Below are positions 10,752 through 21,465 of a DNA stretch of 64,000 nt, one piece after another (positions within the stretch are counted from its first letter, which is position 1; every line of letters begins with the position of its first letter). The DNA is taken from positions 12,590,589 to 12,654,588 of the forward strand of contig CM030847.1 in the NCBI GenBank assembly GCA_018105865.1, written 5' to 3'. The translations under genes and the position numbers were made by a program. Under the pieces are notes generated by a model. That model was not told the origin of the DNA. It saw only the letters and a list, made by a program, of their open reading frames with translations, and ran no database searches. The DNA is from Metaphire vulgaris (Eukaryota; Annelida; Clitellata; Crassiclitellata; Megascolecidae).

Positions 10752-10962
10752 GTATGCGCACCAGTAGTTTGTGCACCTGGGAGTTTGTGCACTAGGAATT
10801 TATGCACCAGGGTTAGGGTAAAGGTTAGGGTTAGGGTTAGGGTGAGGGTTAGAGTTAGAGGGTTAACTTTAGCCCTAACTCTAATCCTAACCCTGGTACG
10901 CCCCTGGTGCGCAAATTCCTAGTGCGCAAACTCCCAGGTGCGCAAACTACTGGTGCGCATAC
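10752..10962. mobile_element. TA-flanked palindromic MITE containing telomere-like TTAGGG repeats
   Basis: Left end GTATGCGCACCAGTAGTTTG and right end CAAACTACTGGTGCGCATAC are perfect inverts, flanked by TA on both sides. Nearly the whole 211 bp folds on itself. The centre holds GGGTTAGGGTTAGGGTTAGG-type sequence on the left and CCCTAACTCTAATCCTAACC on the right. It interrupts the 3' part of a LINE remnant (about 10700-11040) that ends in a (GTG)n run. The TA duplication suggests a Tc1/mariner-type MITE. Confidence 0.8.
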
Positions 10963-11021
10963 TAATGTAGACCGAGACAGATGTGGCAGCCAACCGTGGA
11001 GTTGGTCAACACTTGAAGGTG

Positions 11022-11042
11022 GTGGTGGTGGTGGTGGTGGTG
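11022..11042. repeat. (GTG)n microsatellite
   Basis: A short GGT/GTG run ending the LINE-derived sequence split by the neighbouring palindromic element. Confidence 0.8.
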
Positions 11043-11407
11043 AAAATGCTGTAAAATTTTATACAGATAACCTGCACCTCCATTTTACCCACATCTGGCA
11101 TATTTGTTTGTAAAAAAAAATCATATAACCTGCAGCAATCTGCACACAAAATGATACTAAATATTTTGAAAAATAGTTGGGGTTTCAATGTTGAACACTT
11201 CACTACATTTAGGCTAGTTGAAATGTTATGTTTGATTTGCCTTGATTGATTTTTGTGATTTTATGCTTACTTTATTTGGATACTTTGAACTCAGGGCACC
11301 TATTTTGGAAATCCTGGAGTTTAATTTCTGAGGCTTTTAGAAGAGATTTTCTCTTTTGAAACATGTCCTGCTGTGATTATTGATGTCTTTTAACAAGAAT
11401 ATAACAG

Positions 11408-11411
<4 letters not shown>

Positions 11412-11492
<81 letters not shown>
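11412..11492. repeat. (GT)n microsatellite, about 40 units
   Basis: Uninterrupted GT dinucleotides. The surrounding 11050-12170 contains no recognised gene. A LINE-like 3' tail (CAGTGTCTTTGACTCTTGGCC, then ATGGAGCTATAAAAG) lies near 11790-11855 on the + strand. Confidence 0.97.
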
Positions 11493-11493
<1 letters not shown>

Positions 11494-12224
11494 CGACTTT
11501 CATTTGCAGATGGCCAAGAGGCCTGTTTTGCCGCTCTAGAGTACAGTCGTATAATGACAGCTGAGATATGTAGCCAATCACATGTTGACAGAAGTAGTGG
11601 TAGTAAATGCCTTCACAAATGGCCATATGTGCACAGTAAGCTTTGCAAAATTATTTTTATGCTTACTTTTATGCTTCAAAATTATTTAGCTCATTATTTG
11701 TATTTATTTGTATTCAGTTATTATTAACTGCACCAGATTTTTAAGACTGACATCTTTCATTCTGCGTTGACTCGTTGACATTATAAACAGTGTCTTTGAC
11801 TCTTGGCCTTCACTATGTTATGGAGCTATAAAAGTTGTCTCAGATTAATAAATTGCTTTTATTGTGATATAGCACTGTAACAAGCTAGAAGTTATAACTT
11901 TCCTGTCTAAGTTGTTATGCAATATTTTGTTAGCCAGCAATAGGGGTATCCAGTGTTTACCAACAAGGCCCGGTTGCTCCGCCCACTGGTGGGCAGAAAG
12001 TTTCCAGAAACCATAGAAACCATTGTTGTCTATTAATAGACGCCAATGGCAGAAGCAGATTTCTTGCCCACCAGCATAGATACTGGCTATGTTGGTGGGC
12101 ATAGAGAGTGTTCTGGATACTCTCATAGCAAAGTATTAAGAAGTTGAGAATGAATTAGATGGAGACTATTAATATTTGCCACAGCACAAAGTTTGGAATT
12201 ATAAGCAGCTGCTTCTTCTTCTTC

Positions 12225-12650
12225 TTCTTATGACTCAGAAACCTGGACAATCAGAAAAAAGACTAGATAAAATTATGGGTTTTGAAATGTACTGCTATTA
12301 CTGCTATAGAATACTACCAGGTATAAGCAGGTTGCAAAAAATACCCAATACAGAAATCAGGAAAAAGCTGAACATCGGAGAAGACCTCTTGCAAAAGTTA
12401 ATGAAAAGAAAACCAACCCTCTATGCAGTATTGCCAGACAATCAAATAATAATAAAGAACCTACTTTTGGGAACATTGGAAGGAACGGAAATGAAGGGAA
12501 GACCAAACAATATCACAGGATGACATCTGCAATTGGACCTGGTTTGACATCCAACAAGCATCTCACATGACACAGGCAGACAATTGTGGAAGAGTCATAT
12601 GCAAAAAGGATTTGGCACCCACGGGCAATGTACCCAAGGGTGGTGGTGGT
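12225..12650 (+). pseudogene. RTE-like LINE C-terminal relic
   Basis: Frames read KLMTQKPGQ...GFEMYCY, then YRILPGISRLQKIPNTEIRK, KLNIGEDLLQKLMKRK, and LLGTLEGTEMKGRPNN. This is the post-RT region of RTE-like elements: an ExxxYGSETWTI-type segment, FEMxxxRRxLxIxW, then a GRP-rich segment. Several frame breaks make it non-functional. A short GGTGGT run marks its end near 12640. Confidence 0.65.
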
Positions 12651-13120
12651 GGTAAATCCTCTAGTAAAATCTCGCGGATTTACGTAACACTTTCAAAAGT
12701 AGTATCACAATAGGTTTTTATTCTTAGGCCCGTAGTTTATCTTATAAATAGCTTTGGGAAAGCTGACTGGTGGCCAGGCAATGGTCAATATATCCATAGG
12801 TTAGTGAGACTAGGTTGATATAGCTATGGAGGAAATGGTGTTAGAAACAGGAAGGATTTAAGCAGCCCTCCAACTGCAAGCGTCGTCTTTCGATGCACAG
12901 TGTGCCTGGTGATGAACAGCCTCACAGACCAATCAGTGTTGCTGCTTTAACACCCGGCTTATTTATAGAGTGTGACTATTAAAATTCCAGAATGTGTATT
13001 TGCACTGGATATCACTGGCATGACACACACGTAGGCAGAATCTGCTTGTCAATTATAGCCTAACAAAATTGCAGCTAAAAGCGGCGCTGAAGACCAACTT
13101 GTTTGTCTGCTTTATTTGAA
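12651..13120. other. No gene recognised
   Basis: Unassigned sequence between an RTE-like relic and the tail of a minus-strand LINE. I see no coding or repeat structure I can name. Confidence 0.4.
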
Positions 13121-13124
13121 ATTC

Positions 13125-13125
<1 letters not shown>

Positions 13126-13169
<44 letters not shown>

Positions 13170-14290
13170 CTCGAAAATTTCTATAGCGCTATAACATAGC
13201 TTGATGCCAAAAGCAAGAGCACTTTACATAAATTGAAATGAACTGTTAAATAGATATGTCTTCAGCGCAACTGAAAACCGTTCAAAGGAGGTAGCAGATG
13301 TCACTGTGTCTGGCAACAAATTCCAAGGAAGAGGGTTGCCACAAGTGACAGAACAATCTCCAAATTTCGCAGTCTTCGACGGTGGTGGAATGTAATGTAC
13401 TGGACAACTGCTTAAATATGGTTGAAGGCGACATTCAGACGCTAACGGTTTCCGAATCAGCCCAGATAAATAACCAGGACACGAGGGGTCGTGTAAGACA
13501 CGGAACGTCAGTTGACACCATTTAAAGGCGATCCGCTCCAGAATCCGTAGCCAATGAAGCTTGTCTCTCAGCAATGGGGTTACGTCGTCATGTCACCTGA
13601 CCCCATAAATCAGCCTAGTGGCGGCTTTAAGAGCCGATTGAAGGCGGTTCAGCTGACTGGCTGGAAGACCAAGTAAAATACTGTTACAATAGTCAACTCT
13701 GACTACGATAAGCACGTGCAAGTTGGATTGCCGCCTGAGTTGAGATATACCGATGGATCTTTTTAATTTTCCGAAGTTGATGGAAGCAGAATCTGGTGAC
13801 ATTACTGACGTGTCCCACGAACGTCAGCAATTCGTCCAGCAGAACGCCTAACAGACGGACTTCAGCGGATGGAAGGATGACTGCATCGCCAATCTGGAAT
13901 GGCGCACAGTTTATCAGGTGGTTTCTCCTTGGCATGCTGATCCATAGAAATCCCATGTTAGCGGGATTGAGTGCAATTCGATTCGCTGAGGTCCACTGTC
14001 CAATCTCTCGGATGCACTCCTCAACACGAGACCGGAGAACCTCAGCCTCCGTTGGAGGGCAGAAGGCATAGATCTGCCCATCATCCACATAAATGTATTC
14101 GAACGATTCCGCTATTTTCCCGAACTCACCAATGTAAAGGATAAATAGAAGAGGGCTGAGGGCCGAGTGCCGACCCCTGAGGAACACCGCAGTGAACTGG
14201 TCTCACTGCAGACAGAGTATTTTCCCAACTGACGGACTGAGTTCTGTCAGTCAAATAGTCTTGAAGCCACGAGAGGGCTAGTTCGTCAAT
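13126..14290 (-). pseudogene. LINE (CR1/L2-like) RT and C-terminal relic, minus strand
   Basis: From right to left the reading gives SWLQDYLTDRTQ, GVPQGSALGPLLFILYIGEF with one frame break, YIYVDDGQIYAF (the FADD/YADD site changed to YVDD), LNPANMGFLWIS, VRLLGVLLDELLTF, LGLPASQLNRLQSALKAA, KLHWLRILERIAFKWC and a C-terminal NLLPDTVTSATSFERF. It ends at 13130-13170 with a (TTA)n run after the LINE tail TTCTATAGCGCTATAACATA. The 5' part, including the endonuclease, is missing. Confidence 0.88.
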
Positions 14291-14342
14291 CCCATAGGGC
14301 CATTATATGTGAGTTTGTTATATCTTATGCTTTTTCTATATA

Positions 14343-16030
14343 GTTATTATTATTATTATTATTATTAGAGTGACGACTTTTATAGCGCTATCTTAAAGCT
14401 CGGGCGGTAGTCGAGAGCACTTTACAGACGAGTTCCATAAGACGTACTAAAAAGGTAAGTTTTCAGTTTCTGAGCGAAACGGTCGGGGGAGATTTCGGAC
14501 CTGACGTCTACCGGGAGGGAATTCCACACTATGGCATTTCCCCTTGAAAGGGATCTGTCCCCAAACTTAGCGGTCTTGGCTGGGGGAGGCACCACTAGTC
14601 TTAACCCTTGGTTCGATCTTAGGTTCGGACGATCTGTGTCCGACCCTACCCTATGTACCAGCTTAGCTAGGTAGTCAGGGCAGGTCAGGTCATGCAATGC
14701 CCTAAACGTCAGCCAGCAGCGTTTGAACAGTATCCTTTCCGGAACTTTCAGCCAATGTAGACAGTCTCGAAGCAGAGGCGTGACCTGATCTGTCCACTTT
14801 AGTCCGTAAATGAGCCTGGCAGACGCGTTGAGGACCGATTGCAGCCTATGCAGCTGATTGGCTGGAAGGCCATACAGTACTCCATTGCAGTAGTCGGCCC
14901 GATTCAGGACCAGCTTTCGGACTAGCTTGATGACATCCGGTTGGCAGATATCGACAATTAGTTTGATCCTCCTGAGGTGGTAGAAGCAGTTCGGACCACT
15001 AGATCCAGGTGGCGCCAAAGGATAGATGCTCGCCCAGAATCACACCCAGGAGGCGAACTTCAGGTTTCGGGACGACGTCGACATTCCCTATCCGGAGTGG
15101 CTCGTGACTGATCAAGTGGTGGCGTCTCGGAGTAGTGAACGTTATGATTTCAGTTTTGTTCACATTGAGAGACAGCCGATTCGATTCGCCCATCGTTGAA
15201 TCGCTGCGATACAGTCCTCCAGATCCGCTCGTAGTCGCTGCGGCGTCGTTCGGTTCGCTCGAGCCTAGGACTTGGGCGCCGTCCGCATACATGTATGCAT
15301 TTAGTCCGTGACGAGCTGATGATGATGCGACCGAGATCTCCGACATATAGGATAAATAACAGCGGGCCCAGTACTGACCCCCTTGGGTACCCCGCAGGCT
15401 ACTGGGCGTGAATTTGACTCCTGGTCTCCCCAGTGGACGGCCTGGTACCTCTCTGCCAGATAGCTGCGTAGCCACTCAAGGACTGTTCCGTTTAGACCAT
15501 AGGAGGACTCCAGACGGCGGAGTAGAATGACATGATCCACAGTATCGAATGCCGCTGAGAGGTCTAAAAGACACAGTAGCGACATTCTTCCCTCTGCCGT
15601 CGAATCTATGATATCGTTGACGGCGCGGAGAACAGCCGTCTCAGTTGAATATCCCCTTCTGTAGGCGGATTGTTCACTGGGCAGAAGATTGTTGTTCTTC
15701 AGGTATGCTACCAACTGCCCGTTCACTACCCTCTCCAGTAGCTTGGATAGGAAGGTCAAGTTCGTCACTGGTCGGTAGTTATTGACGTCAGAGCCGTCGA
15801 GGCCAGTTCGCTTCAGGCGTGGGAAGACTAAAGCTTTCCTCCATGAAGCCGGAAATTCGGCGCTACTGAGCGACCGCACGAGCAACTCAGTGATGAACGG
15901 TGCCAGCGTCGCTATAGAATCTTTCAGTAGCCAGGTAGGTATTGGATCTAAAAGGCAATGTTTGGTAGGCATGGCTTTCACCATCGCAATTACCTCAGCG
16001 ATAGTAGGCATTGAGAAAGATCCTAGTGCA
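14343..16030 (-). pseudogene. LINE (CR1/L2-like) RT and C-terminal relic, minus strand
   Basis: The order on the minus strand is MPTKHCLLDPIPTWLLKD, NYRPVTNLTFLSKLLERVVN, SAYRRGYSTETAVLRAVND, LLDLSAAFDTVDH, GVPKG (changed from VPQG), a frame-broken MYADGAQVLG (YADD to YADG), then VRLLGVILGEHLSF, LYGLPANQLHRLQ and the C-terminal domain ending TYLFSTSYGTRL. The tail at 14343-14367 is (ATT)n. It is broken by frameshifts near 15300 and 15010. Its 5' end abuts the tail of the next LINE, so the neighbour may have inserted here. Confidence 0.88.
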
Positions 16031-16032
16031 GA

Positions 16033-18713
16033 CTAGTTAGTTAGTTAGTTAATATGCCAACTTATATAGCGCTATAGTCACAGCCGGCCAAGATCAAGAG
16101 CGCTTTACAGATTGCACTTAAATGAGATGTTAAACAAGTCAGTCTTAAGTCTGGTAGCAAACATTTCTAGACTAGTCGCATTAGTCACAATGTCAGGCAG
16201 CGAATTCCAGAGGAGGGGATTCCCCCGGGTGAAAGACCTCTCCCCAAATTTCACTGTCTTAGATGGAGGGGGTACAACCAATTGGACCCGATTACATGAA
16301 CGAAGCTGCCGCCGACAGTCAGTGAGCGATGGCCTATGCACAAGTTCAGCCAAGTAGACTGGGCAGGCGGGATCATTGAGGGACCGAAATGTCAGGCAGC
16401 ATCTCTTGTAGATGATGCGCTCAGGGATGCGCAGCCAGTGCAGCTTGTCCTTGAGTAAGGGGGTGATGTGCTCGCCCCATCTGGCACCGTAGATCATGCG
16501 GGCAGAAGCATTGAGGATCATCTGCAGACGGCTCAGTTGGGCATCTGGTAGGCCAAGGAGGATGCTGTTGCAGTAATCGATCCTCGTAATGACAACGGCA
16601 CGCACGAGTTGGATCGCTGCCGACGTTGGAAGGTGCCGACGTATCATCCTGATCCTCCGAAGCTGATAAAAGGAACTCCGAGTGACATTGCTGATGTGAC
16701 CATCCAGCGAAAGCGATTCGTCTAACAGAACCCCAAGGAGGCGTACTTCAGCCGACGGTACGATTTCAATCCCATCAACGACAAACGGTACACGACTGAG
16801 CAAGTGCCTCCTCCTGGGAGTAGAAATCCACAGCACTTCGGTTTTGTCAGGATTCAGTGCTAGACGATTGACTTCAGTCCAATGTCTGATCTTTGTAATA
16901 CAGGCGATGACACGATCGCGTAGTAGGTCCATATCCTCAGGGAGGCATGAGGCGTATATCTGCACATCATCAGCATAGGCATGTGCCGCCAGGCCGCACG
17001 ATTCAATGATTTGTCCAATGTCTGCGACATAAAGGACAAACAGAAGTGGACCTAGAACAGATCCCTGCGGTACTCCGCTGAGGACAGGGCGCGCGGCAGA
17101 CACAGAACGATTCCAACGGACTGACTGCGACCTGTCTTTGAGATAGTCATGTATCCAGGAGAGGACTCTGCCATTGATTCCAAAGGTCAGTTCAAGGCGT
17201 CTGAGGATAATTTCGTGATCCACTGTGTCGAAGGCGGCAGATAGATCGAGTTCACAAAGGAGCGCCACCTGTCCATTCGTTATCGCATCGACAATGTCAT
17301 TAAAAATACGCAGGATGGCCGTTTCCGTGGAGTGGCCGCGCCTGTAAGCCGACTGGTATTTCGGCATTAACCCATTCGTCGACAGATATCCGACCATTTG
17401 CATATTCACAATTCTCTCTAATACTTTAGAGAGGAATGTAAGATTGGAGACCGGATGATAGTTGGCAACATCAGCGGGATTAGCTCCTGGTCGCTTAAGG
17501 TGCGGATGGACAATCGCATGTTTCCATGGCGTCGGGAACTGACCAGTTCTCAGCGAAATAGACATAAGCGTCACCAGGAATGGAGCTAAGATGTCAATGA
17601 CTTCTTTGAGAAGCCATACCGGGAGAGGATCTAGTTCACACTGTTTGTTCGGGGATGACCGAACGATCGCTATAACGTTCGCTGTCGATAGAGGGACGAA
17701 CTCAGAGAAGAAGGATCCTGTGAGCACTGTGTATTCCGCAGGCCCGGCATCAGACGTTGTCTCACGAATAGCGGTGATTTTGTCTTCGAGGTGTTGGTGG
17801 AAGTCATCCGCGGAGAAGCTGGTAGGAGCACTGGAGGTCAGATCAGCATTGCCGAGAAGCTTGTCTAGGTGCCTCCACGTCTGTTTTGGGTCTGATGAAG
17901 CCGAATCCAGCGCCTTTCTCCAGTATTGGCGGCTCTTGGTCCGAACTAGGCGCCTACTGGCCTGAAGAGCTGAGCGCCAGGTGTTATGGGCCTCGACCAC
18001 GTTTCCCGAACCCTTCTTTTTCCGTTTCAGGTAGAGCCTTTCAAGACGACGAGTTGTACGTCGCGCTTGCCTGCAATCATGGTCGTAATAGGGGTGACGA
18101 GTTCGAATCCGAACGGACGACTCGGTCACCGGCGCAAGCTCGTCCAAGATTTCCATTATGACTGAGTAATATCGATCAGCCAGTTCAGTTGCGGATCCAG
18201 GCTCACTAAAATCCAGAGGATTACATAGCACTGACCTCTTAAGCCGTACGATAAACTGGTCTTGGTCAAAGGACGACCAGCGCCTCCTCCGGATAGTCAT
18301 ATACTCCGGACGTGGGCAAGGGGCCGAGACTGACCAGTGGACCAATTTATGGTCAGAGAGCCCAGTCTCGACTACAGCGACATCAAGAGAGTCACTGTCA
18401 TCAGATGTAATAGCCACGTCTAGCAACCCACCACGCTCATGGGTCGACTCACGTACGCATTGACGCAGATTAAACGTGTCCAGTAGCTGGGCAAATTTCA
18501 GGCTATCAGTGTCCGTCCGACGTTCCAGATGAAGGTTCAAATCACCGATAATCCATATAGGACTGTTGTAGGTAGCTAAAGATTCCAGTAAGGTAGAAAA
18601 TTCCGAGAAGAATTGATCGGACACGCACTGTGATCCCGGTCTGTAGACAGCCGCAGTTATGAATGACGAGTGTCCGCCACCGACTCTACAGCATAGGAGC
18701 TCGAACGTTTGCT
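16033..18713 (-). mobile_element. 5'-truncated LINE (CR1/L2-like) with an 839-codon open frame
   Basis: This is the best preserved autonomous element in the window: ORF 16105-18624, with the frame open a further 29 codons upstream. It starts inside the AP-like endonuclease (FITAAVYRPGS, then IWIIGDLNLHL, ESTHERGGLLDVAITSD, TGLSDHKLVHW). The RT follows: AYRRGHSTETAILR, LDLSAAFDTVDHEIL, GVPQGSVLGPLLFVLYVADI, and AYADDVQIYAS with YADD at residues about 550-553. The C-terminal domain runs to NISFKCNL. There is no RNase H. The 3' tail TATAGCGCTATATAAG ends in (AACT)n. Frame integrity implies recent insertion, but the missing N-terminal half of the endonuclease makes it dead on arrival. Confidence 0.93.
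16105..18624 (-). CDS. LINE endonuclease (C-terminal half) and reverse transcriptase
   Basis: 839 residues. Residues 1-110 hold the second half of the apurinic-type endonuclease with GDLN and SDHK motifs. Residues about 110-300 are a basic linker (RRTTRRLERLYLKRKKK). Residues about 330-620 are the reverse transcriptase with LDPLPVWLLK, HPVSNLTFLSKVLERIV, DLSAAFDTVDH, VPQGSVLGPLL and YADDVQ. The last 200 residues are the conserved LINE C-terminal domain (CNSILLGLPDAQLSRLQ, KLHWLRIPERIIYKRC, ERSFTRGNPLLWNSLP). The stated Met is internal to a longer open frame, so it is not the native start. Function inferred from the family: target-primed reverse transcription, here inactive because the endonuclease is truncated. 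Confidence 0.88.
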   Translation of the reverse strand: MSDQFFSEFSTLLESLATYNSPIWIIGDLNLHLERRTDTDSLKFAQLLDTFNLRQCVRESTHERGGLLDVAITSDDSDSLDVAVVETGLSDHKLVHWSVSAPCPRPEYMTIRRRRWSSFDQDQFIVRLKRSVLCNPLDFSEPGSATELADRYYSVIMEILDELAPVTESSVRIRTRHPYYDHDCRQARRTTRRLERLYLKRKKKGSGNVVEAHNTWRSALQASRRLVRTKSRQYWRKALDSASSDPKQTWRHLDKLLGNADLTSSAPTSFSADDFHQHLEDKITAIRETTSDAGPAEYTVLTGSFFSEFVPLSTANVIAIVRSSPNKQCELDPLPVWLLKEVIDILAPFLVTLMSISLRTGQFPTPWKHAIVHPHLKRPGANPADVANYHPVSNLTFLSKVLERIVNMQMVGYLSTNGLMPKYQSAYRRGHSTETAILRIFNDIVDAITNGQVALLCELDLSAAFDTVDHEIILRRLELTFGINGRVLSWIHDYLKDRSQSVRWNRSVSAARPVLSGVPQGSVLGPLLFVLYVADIGQIIESCGLAAHAYADDVQIYASCLPEDMDLLRDRVIACITKIRHWTEVNRLALNPDKTEVLWISTPRRRHLLSRVPFVVDGIEIVPSAEVRLLGVLLDESLSLDGHISNVTRSSFYQLRRIRMIRRHLPTSAAIQLVRAVVITRIDYCNSILLGLPDAQLSRLQMILNASARMIYGARWGEHITPLLKDKLHWLRIPERIIYKRCCLTFRSLNDPACPVYLAELVHRPSLTDCRRQLRSCNRVQLVVPPPSKTVKFGERSFTRGNPLLWNSLPDIVTNATSLEMFATRLKTDLFNISFKCNL

Positions 18714-18891
18714 AAGGTGGACGGCTGGGATCATTGGACTTCGTCCACTAAAAACAATATTCTATTGTAGGCTAGTCCATTATAATGGGATTTACTTTAC
18801 ATGGACATGATGACAGAAATGACAGGAGCCAAAAATTAATTATAATAGACTTTTGCACTGAACACAGGCTGGTCATCACCATCACTCTCTT

Positions 18892-19237
18892 CTAGGGTTG
18901 TGAGCTCAGAAATTTCCTGCGGAATTATTCCGGAAATTTCCGGAAAAGTAGTGGTACTTTTCCATAAATTTTCGGGAAAGTTGATTATTATTTATTATTA
19001 TTATTATTAATTGCTATTTATTACTATTACCACTCTGTTATTATTATTTTATTATCATTATTACTATTTATTACTATTCATTTGTTGGGCATTTGTTAAC
19101 AACTATCAGGATTGTAGCGCTATATAATGTTTTTATGGACATGCGCGCAGTGCTTCTGGTTGCATTTTTCTGGAAATTTCCGGAATAATTCCGGAATAAT
19201 TCCGGGCATTCTACTTTTCCGGAAAAGTTACAACCCT
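18892..19237. mobile_element. hAT-type MITE, duplication ACTCTCTT, TTCCGGAA-rich ends
   Basis: ACTCTCTT at 18884-18891 recurs at 19238-19245. The ends are CTAGGGTTGTGA and AAGTTACAACCCT, and both subterminal regions carry repeated CCGGAAATTTCCGGAA and ATTCCGGAATAATTCCGG motifs. The interior is ATTATT-rich. At 346 bp it has no coding capacity. Confidence 0.85.
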
Positions 19238-19370
19238 ACTCTCTTCCATCTGCTCAGCAGGCATAATTACACTGGGAAATTGCAGGAAAAAATCCTGAGT
19301 GAATCAGGAAATGTTGACATTGCCTAAAAATTTCTGTAAATGTCAACATTGCCTCATTTCACACTTTGCC

Positions 19371-19375
<5 letters not shown>

Positions 19376-19410
<35 letters not shown>

Positions 19411-19515
19411 AATTTATATATTGCAATAAGAATGGTGAAGGTCAAAGTCAAGAGCACTTTACGAACAGTTCGAAAGAGGTCACGTTAGTCACTTCATCTG
19501 GTAATGCATTCCATA
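19376..19515 (-). mobile_element. LINE 3' end, minus strand
   Basis: A (TTA)n run (19372-19409) precedes TTTATATATTGCAATAAG...AAAGTCAAGAGCACTTTACG and a short C-terminal remnant (NALPDEVTNVTSFELF-like when reversed). It stops where a plus-strand non-autonomous element begins. Confidence 0.7.
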
Positions 19516-20195
19516 GGTTTTGGCGCCCTCCAGCTGCCTAGCACGTGTATGCGTGTGCCTCGGAGAATCGTCGTTCTTGGCGGTTTGCTGGCATCTGACT
19601 CTTGTTTTCAGCGCCTAAGTGCGGACAGTGACCTTCTCGTTATTTTCGGGTGGTCGTCTCTACTTTCTCCGGGCAGTTTTGGGCGTTTTTGGCCGTTCGC
19701 CGTCGAGTGTCTGGACCGCCATCTTTTACCGACTGCCATTACGTTGACGTGGCCGGTAGCACTCTAGGCTAGATACACCACCTTTCAGACCGGATCAAGC
19801 GACTGCTGCCCTAATATGCGCCTGGAATTTCCATCTCGGGTCGGATCCATCAAGTTCAGCAACGGATTATACTCACGGAACTACCGCACCTGAGGAATTC
19901 ACTGCCTAATCGCCACGCGGAGAGTTCCTTGCAAGACCTCTTCAGAATTTCAACATCTTCCTTGCTTCGTTGACATGTCTGGGAACATTTCTGTTGTGAA
20001 AGGCCGTTTTCTATGGGATTCACCACCGTTTTCGTTGGGCGTCGAATTCCTTCTTCCACCGAAACGGACTTTCAAGATTGTCATCTTTCGTCCGTCATCG
20101 ACATGCCAAAGGTGTCAAAGCGCCTTTGACTTTGGCCTTTGCTTTGTTACAGCACTATAGAAGTTGTCTTGAATAAGAATAATAATAAAAGTAAA
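19516..20195 (+). repeat. Non-autonomous retroelement with LINE-type 3' tail, copy 1
   Basis: It begins GGTTTTGGCGCCCTCCAGCT and CAGCACGTGTATGCGTGTGCC-like sequence, and ends with AAAGCGCCTTTGACTTTGGC, then TTACAGCACTATAGAAG and an (AATA)n-like run. A second copy at 20718-21370 has the same head and tail. The family shares only the 3' tail with the LINEs here, which suggests mobilisation in trans. Open frames inside are conserved only as nucleotide repeats; I do not call a gene. Confidence 0.65.
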
Positions 20196-20204
20196 TAATA
20201 ATAA

Positions 20205-20480
20205 AAGTAAATAGTAAAAGATCTCTCCGCGAGTTTCGCCGTTTTGGACGGAGGGGGAACGGACAGCTTGTCTCTGAGTAATGGAGTCACATGATCGTTC
20301 CACCTGGCTCTGAATATCACTCGAGCAGCAACATTCAGTACCGACTGCAGCCGGCTCAGTTGGCTGTCAGGAGATAGAATGAGGGCGAGGACGAGTTGTA
20401 TCGATGCAGCAGTTGATAGATAGTGGTGGATCTCCCTGATCTTCCGGAGCTGGTAATAACGGCTTTGCGTCATGTTGCCT
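20205..20480 (-). pseudogene. LINE C-terminal fragment, minus strand
   Basis: Minus-strand reading: SRYYQLRKIREIHHYLST, AASIQLVLALI, LSRLQSVLNVAARVIFRARW, NDHVTPLLRDKL, then a deletion joining to PPPSKTAKLAERSF. This is the LINE C-terminal domain with an internal deletion. Confidence 0.8.
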
Positions 20481-20717
20481 GTAACATATAATTATATGCA
20501 TATATATTACCAGCAGATTCTGGACACCCCACATAAATGCTGCAATTTTAGCATCTACAAAGAGTTACATCAAGTTTGGCTGTAAGCTGTAGTCTGTGAG
20601 GCTATAGTATGCCTAGAAACTGTTTATGTCTGTCTACTTGGTAGTTGCCCCAAATGACAGTCTAAATATTTGACTAAAGGCGAACTATAATTTCTTTAAT
20701 GGTTATTGAGAGTTTCC

Positions 20718-21370
20718 GGTTTTGGTGCCTTCATGGCAGCCAGCACGTGTTTGTACGTGCCATGGATTCACCACCGTTCTTGGCATTTACCAACGTTCAG
20801 CACTCGGATTTTGCACCAAGCGCGAAGACTGCGTCCTATTCATCGGTACTTTGTAGAGTTTCTTGCCGTCCTTCACTTTTCTACGTCGTCCTGGAGGGTT
20901 GAAGTCGGTCGCTGCCGCTGTTGAGTAATTGCGCAAAAGTCTGCCATTAAGATGATTGCTTCGTGGCAACGAGACTGTAATCGACTAGAACTTCTAGATC
21001 GAGTAGAATTTTCATCTTCGTTGGATTTGCCGATTTCGGTGACGAAATCTCTTGTGGAAGGCCGCTTCTGCGGAATTCACCACTGATCTTACCAAGCAGA
21101 GAACTATTACCAACTCGCGGACTCTTAACATCATCTTCCATTCTTCGTTGGCATGTCGATGTGGCTGCAGTTTTCTCGCGAAGGACCGCTTCTATAGCAG
21201 CGGATTTCTTCACGGCAGCGCGATCCTTCTATCATCCAAGTGGATTTTTAACATCGCCACCTTCCAACCCTCAGTGACATGTCATCATTGTCAAAGCACT
21301 TTTGATTTCGGTTATTAACTATGTTACAGCGCTATATAAATCCTCGTGCTGATAATAATTATAATTATAA
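20718..21370 (+). repeat. Non-autonomous retroelement with LINE-type 3' tail, copy 2
   Basis: Head GGTTTTGGTGCCTTCATGGC and AGCCAGCACGTGTTTGTACG; tail TCAAAGCACTTTTGATTTCG, then TTACAGCGCTATATAAATCC and a (TAATAAT)-like run. It parallels the copy at 19516-20195. A third copy begins near 63853 and runs off the window. Confidence 0.65.
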
Positions 21371-21465
21371 TTCTTCTACAACTGTTGGGATTGTGAGAAT
21401 ATCAAGATTCAGAGATGACGATCTGCCACAGAAAAGTTTGAGAACCACTGATGTCAATGATTTAA

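Noticed and set aside
11380..11727. 115-codon frame rich in Cys/Val
   Set aside because: It starts in the (GT)n repeat, has no protein-like motif beyond it and no splice or promoter support.
19975..21318. Two similar small frames ending CQRCQSAFDFG and CHHCQSTFDFG
   Set aside because: The similarity follows from the shared repeat sequence, and the last residues are the LINE tail. Two copies of a repeat do not make a conserved gene.
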